A stretch of DNA of 64,000 nucleotides from Corydoras sp. C115 (GCA_019802505.1 JAFMOC010000438.1:40001-104000); one strand, 5' to 3'. Shown: positions 1-10,690, counted from the first letter of the stretch. A program made the numbers and translations. The notes: generated from the sequence alone by a model not told the origin.

Positions 1-83
1 GTTTGTGTGTGTGTGTGTGTTTGTATGTACATTTGTTTGTGTGTGTGTTTTTGTCTGTTTTAGTGTCTGTTTAGAGTGTGGGA

Positions 84-116
<33 letters not shown>

Positions 117-204
117 TATGTGTGTATGTGTGTTTGTTTGTATATGTGTGTTGTGTGTGTGTGTTTGTGTGTTTGTTTATGTGTATGTTCGTTTGTGTTT
201 GCCT

Positions 205-239
<35 letters not shown>

Positions 240-821
240 GTGTGTTTATTTATGTGTGTGTATGTGTTTGTATGTATGTATGTATGTGTGTGTGTGTGTT
301 TGTGTGTGTGAGTGTTTGTGTATGTGTTTGTTTGTGTGTTTGTATGTTTGTATGTTTGTGTGTTTGTATGTGTGTATGTATGTTTGTGTGTTTGTATGTG
401 TGTATGTGTGTTTGTGTGTATGTATGTATGTTTGTGTGTTTGTATGTATGTTTGTGTGTTTGTATGTATGTTTGTGTGTTTGTATGTGTGTATGTGTGTT
501 TGTGTGTATGTATGTATGTTTGTGTGTTTGTATGTATGTTTGTGTGTTTGTATGTATGTTTGTGTGTTTGTGTGTATGTATGTATGTTTGTGTGTTTATG
601 TGTGTGTTTGTGTGTTTGTGTGTATGTTTGTATGTATGTGTGTTTGTATGTATGTTTGTGTGTTTATGTGTGTGTTTGTGTGTTTGTGTGTATGTTTGTA
701 TGTATGTGTGTTTGTATGTATGTTTGTGTGTTTATTTATTTATGTTTGTATGTATGTTTGTGTGTTTTTATGTGTGTATGTGTGTTTGTTTGTGTGTATG
801 TATGTATGTGTGTGTGTGTTT

Positions 822-855
<34 letters not shown>

Positions 856-860
856 CTCCT
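1..860. repeat. GT-rich compound microsatellite
   Basis: About 860 bp made almost only of G and T with periodic A: runs of (GT)n, GTAT and TTTG units in varying mixtures. It ends near 855 where ordinary sequence resumes. Reading frames across it give only Val/Cys/Phe/Tyr peptides and are not genes. It lies past pcolce2 exon 6, in its next intron. Confidence 0.95.
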
Positions 861-964
861 TCTCACCAAAGTTGCTGTTGCAGTAATGCGTCTCGGCGTT
901 CTCTTTGCGTTTGCACTTTTGTTGACACAGAGCGGCTGAATACTTCAACTCTGAACAGAACAGA

Positions 965-1150
965 CGACATCATCAGACATCAGCTGAAAATCCACCAATC
1001 ACGGCAGACATCAGCTGAAAATCCACCAATCACGGCAGACATCAGCTGAAAATCCACCAATCACGGCAGACATCAGCTGAAAATCCACCAATCACGGCAG
1101 ACATCAGCTGAAAATCCACCAATCACGGCAGACATCAGCTGACAATCCAT
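965..1150. repeat. 31-bp tandem repeat, about six copies
   Basis: The unit reads CATCAGCTGAAAATCCACCA followed by ATCACGGCAGA and is repeated head to tail almost without change. It lies within 40 bp of the pcolce2 exon 6 splice donor. There are no spacers between units, so it is a minisatellite and not a CRISPR array. Confidence 0.93.
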
Positions 1151-1184
1151 TTTAAAAACAATAATAATAATGAAAAGCGCATAC

Positions 1185-1351
1185 GGACGGCTCTGGTGGG
1201 GGGGGGCTGGGTGGTGGTGGTCGGGGGGGTCGTGGTGGCGGCGGCGACCTTCTTGTTTCTGAACCTGTAGTGACCGATGAAGCCGTCCGCCGTCAGGCTG
1301 AGGTCCGAGAGGAACTGGATGAGCAGCTGGTTGCCCTCGGAGACCACGGGT
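1185..1351 (-). CDS. pcolce2: pcolce2 exon 6 (end of CUB2, Thr/Pro linker)
   Basis: The acceptor TTACAG lies at 1357-1352. The exon encodes PVVSEGNQLLIQFLSDLSLT and onward to FIGHYRFRNKK, then Ala/Thr/Pro-rich linker residues. The 3' end is less certain than the rest: the best donor is GTATGC at 1184-1179. No later exon is visible before the window edge. Confidence 0.88.
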
Positions 1352-4300
1352 CTGTAACACACACACATACGTAAGTCAGAGCAGCGCCCCCTGGCCCCGG
1401 GTGGTGGAAGTGTGGTGGATTTGCGCCCTCACGCTGGCGGACTGTCTCCGCAGTATTTGCCGATCCGTTTGGCGTCGTTGATCTCCGCGCTGTTGAAGAT
1501 GGCCACGTAGTCGTAGCGACAGTAGTTGTCTCGCTCGACGTCGAACTTCTCGAAGGTCACCTCTATGATCTGAGAACGAACAATTACACAAACGACGAGC
1601 ACCACGCCTGTTTGCCCCTAACTTTTTTTTTTTTTGCCCAACAGTTTGCCCAATTGCCCCTATATAGTGTGTGAGTGTGGCACGAATCGGAACTCCGCTT
1701 CCCCTCTGCATGGCCCGTCATCTTCTCGATGGTCACCTCTATGATCTGAGAACCAACAATTAAACAAACCACGAGCACCACGCCCGTTTGCCCCTAATTT
1801 TTGGTTTTTTTTTGCCCAACAGTTTGCCCAATTGCCCATATAAAGTGTGTGAGTGTGGCACGAATCGGAACTCCGCTTCCCCTCTGCATGGCCCATCATC
1901 TTCTCAAAGGTCACCTCTATGATCTGTGTTTTTTCTGTTTTTTTTTTTGCCCAACACGCACAGATGGACTACAGAGTGGAACTGGAGAACTACAAAGTCC
2001 AGCTTTACAGAACGTGGAACTGAGAACATGGACAGGAGCAGAAAGGGGGCGTGGCCAAACTTTTGTATCATAGAGCCACTTTCGGCTGACATGTGACCCT
2101 GACCCAGTGTGTATGTGGCACACATCCGGCAACCTGGTGCGCCAGTCCATGCGTCCTAAAAGGTTCTCCACATCCAGAACCAGTCAAAACTTAAGCCACG
2201 CCCCCTTCTTGCTCCATCCTCCATGTCCTCCACTTACCATACAGATGGACTTTGTAGTTCTATAATTGCAGACTGTGTTCTGCGTGGGCGGCACGGTGGC
2301 TTAGTGGTTTAGCACGTTCTCCTCTCAGCACTAGGGATTCCCGGTTCGAATCCCCATCTGGGTGGAGTTTCCATGTCCTCCCCGTGTCTGCGTGGGTGTC
2401 CTCCGGGTTCTCCAGTTTCCTCCCACAGTCCAAAAACATGGATCAAGTCAATTGATTTCTCCAAATTGCCCCATATAGAGTGTGTGTGTGAGTGAGTGTG
2501 TGTCCAGTGATGGATTGGCGTCCTGTCCTGGGTCTATCTGCCCAGCGCTCGAGACGTTCTCCCCTGAATGGGCATGGGGAACCCCCCCCCCCGCGATCCT
2601 AATAGAGGATAAAGCGGGAGATAATGGATGAATGAATGTGTTCTGTGTTGTTCGCCCCCTGTTGGTTCTCAGGAGCATCACAGAACAGGTATCATTTGGA
2701 TGGTGGATTGTTGACGCTGGGTTCTGCAGTGACACCGATGCGCTGAGGGGGTTCTAGTGCAGCAGTGCTGCTGGAGGTTCATTTACACACCTCAGTCACA
2801 CTGCCGGGATAGGACTCGATGCCCCCACCCAACCCAATGATTTGTAAGAATCCCAAAAATCTTATCGTAAGCAATAAATTGGCTCACCTGGTTCTTTGGG
2901 GCGACGATGTGCCAGGAGCACGTGACTCCCGCTGGATAGTCCTTCTCCGGCCAGTTGGGGGTCTTAAACGTCCCGGATGGGTTCCGCAGCCGCCCCCCGC
3001 AGTACTGATCCCCTGCACAGAACCATTCGACCGAAATCACACGGCGGCCTGTGATCTTAAACTGTATGACAGAGGAAAGCATCAATCATTCATTCATTCA
3101 TTATCTCCCGCTTTATCCTCTATTAGGGTCACGGTGGGGGGTTGGGGGGGTTCCCCATGCCCATCCAGGGGAGAACGTCTCGGGCGCTGGGCAGATAGAC
3201 CCAGGACAGGACGCCAATCCATCGCTGGGTACACACACTCACTCACACACTCACACACTCAAGCACACTCTATGGGGCAATTTAGAGAACTCAATTAACT
3301 TGATCCATGTTTTTGGACTGTGGGAGGAAACCGGAGAACCCGGAGGAAACCCATGCGGACACGGGGAGAACATGGAAACTCCACCCAGATGGGGATTCGA
3401 ACCAGGAATCCCTAGCGCTGAGAGGAGAACGTGCCAACCACTAAGCCATCGTGCCGCCCAGACACACTCTATATGGGGCAATTTTGAGAATTCAGTTGAC
3501 TTGATCCATGTTTTTGGACTGTGGGAGGAAACCGGAGAACCCGGAGGAAACCCACGCCGACACGGGGAGAACACGGAAACTCCACCCAGATGGGGATTCG
3601 AACCGGGAATCTCTAGTGCTGAGAGGAGAACGTGCTAAACCACTAAGCCACCGGAAAGCATCAATCAGCGGCTCCTAATTAAAAAGTCCGATGTTCCTAA
3701 TTACAGGTCTGTGAATTGCAGGTTCTAATAAGCCGGAAAGTCAGATGAGGGAGGGTTCTGCGGGCCGGTCGCCTGGAGACCTTCAATTTCAGAGGAACCC
3801 GGAACCGCACTGGAAAAAGCCTCCAGACGCCGCCATCTACGGATCCGGCCGTCCTGGAATAGACTGCCGCGGCTGTTTACAGGACCACAGCCCCTCCCAG
3901 CGAGCCACGGAACCCCTGACCTGCCACTTAGAACGTACTGAGGGGTTCCGTTATGGCTCCTTACATTATGGCTCCTGTAGGTGGAACGTACGTTGATTCT
4001 CGGTTCTTCAGGCCTTTAGAACTCTCTCTGCGTTCCCGTAGCGGTTCCGTGTGAGAACACACGGCACCCATTAAAATTCCGGCGACCTTGTTTACAGGAC
4101 CACAGCCCCTCCCAGCGAGCCACGGAACCCCTGACCTGGCACTTAGAACGTACTGAGGTCTGACTCCGGTGGACTCGGAACCATGCGCCGACCGTGGACC
4201 GTGCAATGAAACGAGGAATGGGACGGGTTCTATGGTTTAATAAAGCCGTACGGTACGCGAGGGCGTGGCATTCGGTGTAATTAGTACAGTTCCACCTCGT

Positions 4301-7300
4301 TACGTGATTTATTCCCAATAATGCACAAGGTGAATTGGCTGCTCTAAATTGCCCCTATATAGTCTATATGCCAAGTGATCCATTGGCGTCCTGTCCTGGG
4401 TGTATCTGCCCAGTGCCCAAAACGTTCTCCCCTGGATGGGCATGGAGAACCCCCCCCCCCAGGGGTTACATTACGGCTCCTGTAGGTGGAACGTACGTTG
4501 ATTCTCGGTTCTTCAGGCCTTTAGAACTCTCCAGCGTCTTATTGCTTTAATAAAACACTTACGAACATTCATTCATTCATTATCTCCCGCTTTATCCTCT
4601 AGTAGGGTTGGGGGGGGGCGTTCCCCATGCCCATCCAGGGGAGAACGTCTCGGGCGCTGGGCAGATACACCCAGGACAGGGGGGCAATCTATCACTGGAC
4701 ACACACTCACTCACACAGACACACTCTATATGGGGCAATTTAGAGAATTCAATTGACTTGATCCATGTTTTTGGACTGTGGGAGCAAACCGGAGAACCCG
4801 GAGGAAACCCACTCGGACACGGGGAGAACATGGAAAGGCCATCCAGATGGGGATTCGTACCGGGAATCCCCAGCACTGAGAGGAGAACATGCAAAACAAC
4901 TAAGCCACCATGCCGCTCATGTGTTCTAGTCTGTTTTTTTTTTTAATTAACGCTGATCGCTGGGTAACAGGATTCCGGTTTCTCCCTAAGTATCAAGCAC
5001 TGCCATATAGTGGCCAAATTACAGAACCCAGCGTTCTCCTGGATGGGCATGGGGAACTCCACCAACCCCCTGGGGTTTCATTAACGCTCCTGTAGGTGGA
5101 ACGTACGTTGATTCTCAGTTCTTCAGGTCTTTAGAACTCTCTCTGCGTTCCCGTAGCTGTTCCGTGTGAGAACACACGGCACTCATTAAAATTCTGGCGA
5201 CCTTGTAGCTGTGACCTGGAGAACGTCTCATCGCTCTTCATAAACGTGGAGGACTCCGGGGGGGGTCCGCCGACGTGGGAAATTCCGAGTCCCGTTGCGG
5301 AATGCACAGACGAGAAAAAGAACCCCCAGGAACCCCCCCCCCTCCCGTCATCTTCAATCAGCCGCGGCGGAACGTACGGTTACCGCCCGTGGATTCGAGG
5401 AACCCGAAACGGACCTCGAGGGATCGGACTGAAAGTTCTTATCTCCTAAAGATGATTTATTGCCGCCGACTCCCTCAGCCAGGAGAACAGATCCTCTGAT
5501 TTGAGGCTTAGAACGTCGAATTTGCCTCCTGCAGAACACGCCCCGATGTCTGCATGAGCCCAGGTCTGCGTCCTATCCCGGCTCGTCCGCTCCTGTGCTT
5601 CATTAACGCCGAGATCTGGTCCAGAACTCTGCAGATGGACTTGTGTTCCACCTCCTAATGGCTCGTGTATCACCTACTGTGCCCTATCGATGCATATTGG
5701 GTTCTAAGATGGGGCGGCATGGTGGCTTAGTGGTTTAGCATGTTCTCCTCTCAGCGCTAGGGATTCCCGGTTCGAATCCCAATCTGGGCGGAGTTTTCAT
5801 GTTCTCCCCGTGTCCGCGTGGGCTTCCTCCGGGTTCTCCGGTTTCCTCCCACAGTCCAAAAACAAGGATTCAAGGTCAATGAAATTCTCCAAATTGCCCC
5901 ATATAGAGTGTGTGTGTGTGTGAGTGAGCTCCCCATTGGTGTGAGTGACGCATCTCCAGCTCAGGTTCGGGTCTTGGTAAGAGGAGTTCTCCATGCCCAT
6001 CCAGGGGAGAACGTTTCGGGCGCTGGGCAGATACATCCAGGACAGGGGGGCAATCTATCACTGGGCACACTCTCACTCACACACACACACTCTATATAGG
6101 GCAATTTGGAGAATTCAATTGACTTGATCCATGTTTTTGGACTGTGGGAGGAAACCGGAGAACCCGGAGGAAACCCACGCGGACACGGGGAGGACATGCA
6201 AACTCCACCCAGATGGGGATTCGAACCTGGAATCCCCAGCGCTGAGAGGAGAACGTGCCAACCACCAAGCCACCGTGCCTAGGGGCAATTTATAGCAGAC
6301 AAGTCACCTTGAATCCATGGTTTTTCGACTGTGGAAGGAAACCGGAGAACGTGGGAACTCCACCCAGATCGGGATTCAAACCTGGAACCCCAGCGCTGAG
6401 AGGAGAACATGCTCACCACTACAGCAGCACTCCCCCACCCAAATGGATTCATCCATCCTTCGACCCTTTGGGTGGGGGGGTGGGGGGACGGGGTTCCGAT
6501 CCCCAACCAGAGGGGTAGAACATTTCCAGGACAGGGCGTCCATCCATCGCTGGACACACAGACGCATTTTAGAACAGCCTGTTTACCTCGAATCCATGTT
6601 TTGGGACGAAACCGGAGAACCCGGAGGAAACCCGCGCGGACACGGGGAGGACATGGAAACTCCGGAGAACCCGGCAAGAGTTGAGCGTGGTAAACACTAT
6701 TAACTGTAGAGTACTAACGAACGTTCTAAACACAGTGGGTCCGTTAGAACCTCTTGGGTCTCACCTCGTTCATACGGTTTGGCGGCGGAGAACGCCGCCA
6801 GGAAGCCGCTGCCAGCCGTGTTGGCATCGGACACCATCTGAAGGAGCATCTTGTTCCCGGTGGTGACGAGGGCGCCCGGTCGGAAGGTTCCGCAGAAGCG
6901 GCCCAGGCGCTGCCCGTTGGCGTGCCCGCTGTAAACGTCCACGTGGTCGTAGCGGCACAGGTTGTCGTTCTCCAGGTCGATGAAGCGGAAGTTCAGGACG
7001 ACCACCTTACCCTGGGACACCTGCGGGGGTCGGACGGGTGCCAGTCAGAACGTTGAGCAACTGTTTCACACGTTCTCCCATTCAAGGGAGAGAGTGTTTT
7101 GGACACACTCACTCACATACTATATAGGGGCAAGTTAGTTGGGGCAATTTGGAGCAGCCAATTCACCTTGAATGCATGTTTTTTGGACTGCGGGAGGAAC
7201 CCGGAGAACCCGGAGGAAACACACACGGACACGGGGAGGACATGGAAACTTCACCCAGATCGGGATTCGAACCTGCGTCCACGTGGGTTTCCTCCACGTT

Positions 7301-10288
7301 CTCCAGTTTCCTTCCAAAAATATGGATTCAAGGTGAATTAATTCATTATGTATGGAGAAAATTTCGGGCACCTAGGACAGGACGCCAATTTATTGCTGGG
7401 CACACTACACACACACACACACACACACACTCTATATGGGGCAATTTAGAGCATTCAATTGACCTTGAATCCATGTTTTTGGACTGTGGCAGGAAAGCAG
7501 AGAACCCGGAGGAAACCACGGGGAGAACATGCAAACTCAACCCAGATTGTGGATCCGCGGAGAGGGGAACATGCTATCCACTAAACTACCGTGCCACCCT
7601 TCAAGGTAAACTGAATGCTGTAAATTGCCCCATATAGTGTGTGTTTGTGAGTGTGTGTTTGTCTTTGGGTGTGTGTCTGTGTGAGTGAGTGTGCGCCCTG
7701 TGATGGATTGGTGCCCTGTCCTGGGTGTATCTGCCCAGCACCCCTCCCCGACCAACACCCCCCCCCCCTCCGCATGGGTTCCCTTTAGGTTCTCCGCTTA
7801 CCTGCGGATATGATATGGATATGAAATAAATACTTTTTATTCATTCATTCATTATCTTCTGCTTTATCCTCTATTAGGGTCGCGGGGGGATTCCCCATGC
7901 CCATCCAGGGGAGAACGTCTCGGGCGCTTTGCAGATACACCCAGGACAGGGGGGCAATCTATCACTGGACACACACTCACTCACACAGACACACTCTATA
8001 TGGGGCAATTTCCAGAATTCAATTGGCTTGATCCATGTTTTTGGACTGTGGGAGGAAACCGGAGAACCCGGAGGAAACCCACACGGACACAGGGAGAACA
8101 TGGAAACTCCACCCAGATTGGGATTCGAACTGGGAATCCCTAGCCCTGAAAGGAGAACATGCCAACCACTAAACCACCGTGCCGCCCATATAAATTCATT
8201 CATTCATCTTCCGCTTTGTCCTATATTAATTGTCGGGGGGGGGGGGGGGGTTCCCCATGTCCATCCAGGGGAGAACGTTTCAGCGCTGGACAGATACACC
8301 CAGGACAGGGGGGCAATCTATCGCTGGACACACACTCTATATGGGGCAATTTGGAAAATTCAATTGACTTGATCCATGTTTTTTGGACTGTGGGAGGAAA
8401 CCGGAGAACCCAGAGGAAACCCACGCGGACACGGCGAGAACATGGAAACTCCACCCAGATGGCTGAGAGAACATGCTAAACCACTAAGCCGCCGTGCCTC
8501 CCATAGAAATTTAATAACAATAATAAATGAATTTAGTTTCATGGACACATATTCACATTACAAGTGCTATAAATAAATAACATGTATACAGTGACACCTC
8601 GGTTCTCGAACGCCTTGACTTTCGACCAAACGGTATCGACCAGGAAACCTTGGAATCCAAACAAATATTTGAAACTCGAACATCCGAACGTCCGAGAGGA
8701 GGCGAGTTGAGCCGGCGCGCCTCGCTTGCATCATCCACGTTTTTTTAGAAAGTCACGTTTTGTGGAGAGAGAAACACCCGAAGAGCAATGAAAGGACTCC
8801 CCTTCAAAACAATAACCATCCCCCTTCCCTCCTCCCTCCAATTCATTCCCTCCTGTCATAGGTTGATACAGGTACACACAATTTACTGTACAGTACATTT
8901 TATTTTTTTTTTGTTTTAATAAATAAACTTTTATTTCTTATTTCTTGTTGAGATCATGTTTTTCTAAATTATATATAAAATTAGGCCATAAATAGGCATT
9001 TTCTGGGGCTTGGAACGAATTTATCCAGTCTCATTTCCTATGGGTTTCATTGCTTCGGTTCTCCAACAATTTGGTTCTCGACCGTCCTCCCGGAACGAAT
9101 TATGTTCGAGAACCGGGGTATCTCTGTAAATATGTATATTATTATCGTGCACGTTTAATATTCGGGACGTGTCGCGCGGTAACATACTCGAAGCTGCTTT
9201 ATGCTTTAAAGGTGCCAACATGTTCAAAAATGCACAGCAGCAGAGTCTAAAACGAGCCCGCGGGGCCCTCACGCTGGCCGGGGGCCAAATCCAACATACC
9301 AATTACAGAGGAGGAAAAGACAAACTGAGGTCCTGCTGGGACACAGATCAATGCCCCGGCCTTACCTCACGCTCTATTCCACTTCCACATCATGCGAACA
9401 TCGTCCCGGCTGCGATGCTACACACTTACTGTGATTCTCCACACACACTTGGTGTTCGGGGGATACACCCCGGGATACCCCTGGCTTCCGATGACGCCCG
9501 AATCTCCGGTGAAGTTGCCTCCGCATGGATAGGCCTGCCTGGAGATTTAAAAAAAAAAAAATCTACAACAAGTGCAACAAGACTCCTGTGTATTAAATGC
9601 TGCATGCATTTCAAGCACTTGGATATACTGGGATAGGCTCTAATTTGCCAACTTGCTTCTGTTTCACTGTCGAGCTGATTATAATAATATCTACTCATCA
9701 CTTCTTCGCCGAGACCTTAAATAACCCATCCATCCATTATCTTCTGCTTTATCCTCTATTAGGGTCGCGGGAGGGGGGGGGGGTTCCCCATGCCCATCCA
9801 GTGGAGAACATTTCGGGCGCTGGGCAGCTACACCCAGGACAGGGCGCCAATCTATCACTGGACACACACTCACTCACACACTCTATATGGGGCAATTTGG
9901 AGAATTCAATTGACTTGATCCATGTTTTTGGACTGTGGGAGGAAACCGGAGAACCCGGAGGAAACCCACGCGGACACGGGGAGGACATGGAAACTCCACC
10001 CAGATGGGGATTCGAACCGGGAATCCCTAGTGCTGAGAGGAGAACATGCCAACCACTAAGCCACCGTGCCGCCAATAATAATAATAATTAAAAAAAAAAT
10101 TATAATAATAATAATAATTGTTATTATTCTGCCATGTCACTCCGTGTACTATGGTCTCTATAGAACCTAAAAGACAGAAGAAAGAGACAGAGGGACAGGA
10201 CGGGTTCTCACCTCGGCTGCGGCTCGGTTTGGACGTCTTTCAGGATCAGCAGTGAGCAGACGCACAGCACGCCGCGGATCTTCCACAT
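1185..10288 (-). CDS. pcolce2: procollagen C-endopeptidase enhancer 2, 5' six coding exons (partial)
   Basis: This is a secreted glycoprotein that binds procollagen C-propeptides and boosts BMP-1/tolloid cleavage. Coding exons in gene order are 10288-10212, 9538-9430, 7020-6765, 3012-2888, 1569-1433 and 1351-1185, giving about 290 residues. Every junction is GT-AG and phases match (2,0,1,0,2). Residues 1-22 form a signal peptide. CUB1 spans about 31-145 with Cys 31, 57, 84 and 105. CUB2 spans about 152-270 with Cys 152, 179, 206 and 229. The last exon runs into a Thr/Pro-rich linker. The family then has an NTR domain, whose exons must lie beyond base 1. The CUB2 end (LLIQFLSDLSLTADGFIGHY) and the Thr-rich linker fit PCOLCE2 better than PCOLCE. 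I chose Met at 10288 because it opens a good signal peptide; upstream in-frame Mets give a long low-complexity lead. Paralog letter (a or b) unknown. Confidence 0.93.
1433..1569 (-). CDS. pcolce2: pcolce2 exon 5 (CUB2 core)
   Basis: It encodes IIEVTFEKFDVERDNYCRYD and on to KYCGDSPP. The acceptor CAG is at 1572-1570 and the donor GTGAG at 1432-1428, with an 81-bp intron to exon 6. Its first ~27 bp and acceptor are duplicated twice upstream in the gene (see 1570-1930). Confidence 0.93.
1570..1930 (-). repeat. two extra ~177-bp copies of intron plus the 5' edge of pcolce2 exon 5
   Basis: The sequence covering the exon 5 acceptor and its first ~27 coding bases (motif TATGATCTG on the plus strand at 1564) recurs at 1740 and 1918, periods 176 and 178 bp. 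Each copy has a T-run, the stretch AGTTTGCCCAATTGCCC and a CAG or near-CAG acceptor. The extra copies keep only the exon edge and then diverge, so they are pseudo-exon starts. Confidence 0.85.
1960..2280 (+). repeat. fragments of a dispersed DNA repeat with GGACTTTGTAGTTCT ends
   Basis: Contains ACAGATGGACTACAGAGTGG and GAACTACAAAGTCCAGCTTT (1969-2005) and the opposite end, TGGACTTTGTAGTTCTATAA, near 2248-2267. The same family recurs at 2638-2810, 11225-11385, 18300-19290, 20690-21490, 28300-28625 and 35340-35680. Opposite ends are inverted copies of GGACTTTGTAGTTCT, suggesting a non-autonomous DNA transposon. Confidence 0.7.
2283..2636 (+). mobile_element. V-SINE (DANA-like), full length
   Basis: This is the reference copy for the family. 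It has a tRNA-like head with A box (TGGCTTAGTGG) and B box (GGTTCGAATCC), then the conserved V-domain (TTTCCTCCCACAGTCCAAAA). A GT-rich segment and the 3' module CTGGGTCTATCTGCCCAGCG follow, then GATAAAGCGGGAGATAATG and an ATGA tail. The target duplication TGTGTTCTG is at 2274-2282 and 2637-2645. It was inserted into the repeat at 1960-2810. Confidence 0.93.
2888..3012 (-). CDS. pcolce2: pcolce2 exon 4 (start of CUB2)
   Basis: It encodes GDQYCGG, then TPNWPEKDYPAGVTC and WHIVAPKNQ. Acceptor CAG is at 3015-3013 and donor GTGAG at 2887-2883. It joins exon 3 in phase 1 to restore the split glycine. Confidence 0.95.
3089..3652 (-). mobile_element. dimeric V-SINE between one pair of 15-bp target duplications
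   Basis: One full minus-strand V-SINE (3089-3459) is followed at once by a second head-plus-V-domain copy (3462-3652). The whole is bracketed by GGAAAGCATCAATCA at 3074-3088 and 3653-3667, so the dimer behaves as one insertion. Confidence 0.88.
3870..4160. repeat. local duplication in pcolce2 intron 3
   Basis: TGTTTACAGGACCACAGCCC and the ~70 bp after it occur at 3873-3942 and again at 4089-4157. A second block, holding GGAACGTACGTTGATTCTCG, occurs at 3960-4090, 4466-4535 and 5075-5210. These are duplications inside one intron. No gene was seen in them. Confidence 0.85.
4345..4455 (+). mobile_element. V-SINE 3' fragment
   Basis: Only the 3' half is present: ATTGCCCCTATATAGTC through CTGGGTGTATCTGCCCAG to GGATGGGCATGGAGAAC. 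Head and V-domain are missing. Confidence 0.85.
4567..4915 (-). mobile_element. V-SINE, near full length
   Basis: Starts at an ATTC run (tail), then TATCTCCCGCTTTATCCTCT, reversed V-domain, and ends at AAGCCACCATGCCGC (head). Lies in pcolce2 intron 3. Confidence 0.93.
5075..5210 (+). repeat. second copy of the 3960-4090 intronic block
   Basis: Shares TCCTGTAGGTGGAACGTACG through CACACGGCACTCATTAAAAT with 3963-4085, with few changes. It is noncoding and its family is not recognised. Confidence 0.8.
5713..5925 (+). mobile_element. V-SINE, 5' two-thirds
   Basis: Head and V-domain are intact, but the copy stops after the GT-rich stretch and lacks the 3' module. Confidence 0.88.
5978..6281 (-). 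mobile_element. V-SINE, 3' truncated
   Basis: Begins inside the 3' module (CCATGCCCATCCAGGGGAGA) and ends at the head CAAGCCACCGTGCC. It faces the plus-strand copy at 5713, so the two form an imperfect inverted pair about 50 bp apart. Confidence 0.9.
6282..6690 (-). mobile_element. degenerate V-SINE fragments
   Basis: Two eroded minus-strand pieces (about 6282-6430 and 6450-6690) keep GAAACCGGAGAAC, CACCCAGATCGGGATTC and CCATCGCTGGACACA in SINE order. Many short deletions suggest older copies. Confidence 0.75.
6765..7020 (-). CDS. pcolce2: pcolce2 exon 3 (bulk of CUB1)
   Basis: It encodes VSQGKVVVLNFRFIDLEND, NLCRYDHVDVYSG and GRFCGTFRPGALV through to AAKPYERG. These closely match vertebrate PCOLCE2 CUB1, including the acidic residues of CUB calcium sites (Glu79, Asp87, Asp90). 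Acceptor CAG is at 7023-7021, donor GTGAG at 6764-6760. Confidence 0.96.
7075..7790 (-). mobile_element. cluster of degenerate V-SINE pieces
   Basis: Minus-strand bodies at about 7075-7290 and 7340-7600 are followed by a plus-strand 3' piece at 7615-7750. Landmarks such as GAGAACCCGGAGGAAAC and TCTGCCCAGC are recognisable, but the units are broken and partly duplicated. Confidence 0.75.
7844..8188 (-). mobile_element. V-SINE, full length
   Basis: An ATTC run at the left, complete reversed body, head ending ACCGTGCCGCCC. A second copy in the same orientation follows within a few bases. Confidence 0.93.
8192..8502 (-). mobile_element. V-SINE with small deletions
   Basis: Tandem neighbour of the copy at 7844. 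The body is complete except for a deletion removing part of the head-side B box (after CACCCAGATGG). Confidence 0.9.
8587..9128. mobile_element. Tc1/mariner-like MITE with ~24-bp terminal inverted repeats
   Basis: The left end TACAGTGACACCTCGGTTCT runs on to CGAAC. The right end, reverse-complemented, reads TACAGAGATACCCCGGTTCT then CGAAC, so the ends match with about three differences. The flanking TA is consistent with a TA duplication. No transposase frame is visible inside. It lies in pcolce2 intron 2. Confidence 0.75.
9430..9538 (-). CDS. pcolce2: pcolce2 exon 2 (N-terminus of CUB1)
   Basis: It encodes YPCGGNFTGDSGVIGSQGYP and then PNTKCVWRIT, the classic first strand and first disulfide pair of a CUB domain. 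Acceptor AG is at 9540-9539 and donor GTAAG at 9429-9425. Joining exon 1 restores a split Arg. Confidence 0.95.
9727..10074 (-). mobile_element. V-SINE, full length
   Basis: Begins CCATCCATCCATTATCTTCT, with complete body and head ending CCACCGTGCCGCC. It is followed by an (AATA)n stretch at 10074-10120. Confidence 0.93.
10212..10288 (-). CDS. pcolce2: pcolce2 exon 1 (signal peptide)
   Basis: ATG at 10288-10286 opens MWKIRGVLCVCSLLILKDV, a basic start followed by a hydrophobic core, as expected for a secreted protein. Donor GTGAG is at 10211-10207. Upstream sequence (10289-10480) is GC-rich and likely 5' UTR or promoter. Confidence 0.9.
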
Positions 10289-10539
10289 CGTGCACCCAGA
10301 CGCCGGGGCTCGCAGGTCGGGTCCCCTGTGCGCCGCCGCCGCTCCGCCGCTCCGCCGCTGCTGCTGAATGGAGGGTCTGTGTGGCTCTGGAGGAGGATCT
10401 GAGCTGAGCACCGAGTTCCCCCCTGAAAACCCAAAATCAAACACTGACTCTGTGGAGCAGACGCGGGGGTGAGGTGCGGGGGGGGGGCAGGTTCCTCACT
10501 CCCAATCCAAACTTTGCTTTAGAACGTTCTCTTTTAACA

Positions 10540-10629
10540 AAAAAAAAAAAAAAAAAACCTGAACAGAATGCATTGTGTATTTGAAAATGTTTAGATTCAG
10601 ATGAGTGTGTACTTTTAAAAAAAAATATT

Positions 10630-10690
<61 letters not shown>

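Noticed and set aside
5..1049. Long frames of 240-290 codons in the left 1 kb
   Set aside because: They are translations of the GT-rich microsatellite (only Val, Cys, Phe, Tyr, Leu, Met) with no domain or splice context.
965..1150. Possible CRISPR-like array
   Set aside because: Units are contiguous 31-bp repeats without spacers, in a vertebrate gene intron.
2290..2360. tRNA genes at the SINE heads (A and B boxes)
   Set aside because: The heads cannot fold a full acceptor stem and continue directly into the V-domain. They are SINE promoters, not tRNA genes.
3051..3638. Proteins with ENSIDLIHVFGLWEETGEP and similar, here and at about 40 other places
   Set aside because: These are translations of V-SINE copies, identical in every insertion.
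10208..10444. Longer pcolce2 N-terminus starting upstream of 10288
   Set aside because: It would put about 52 Pro/Arg/Ala-rich residues before the signal peptide. The Met at 10288 gives a normal secretory start.
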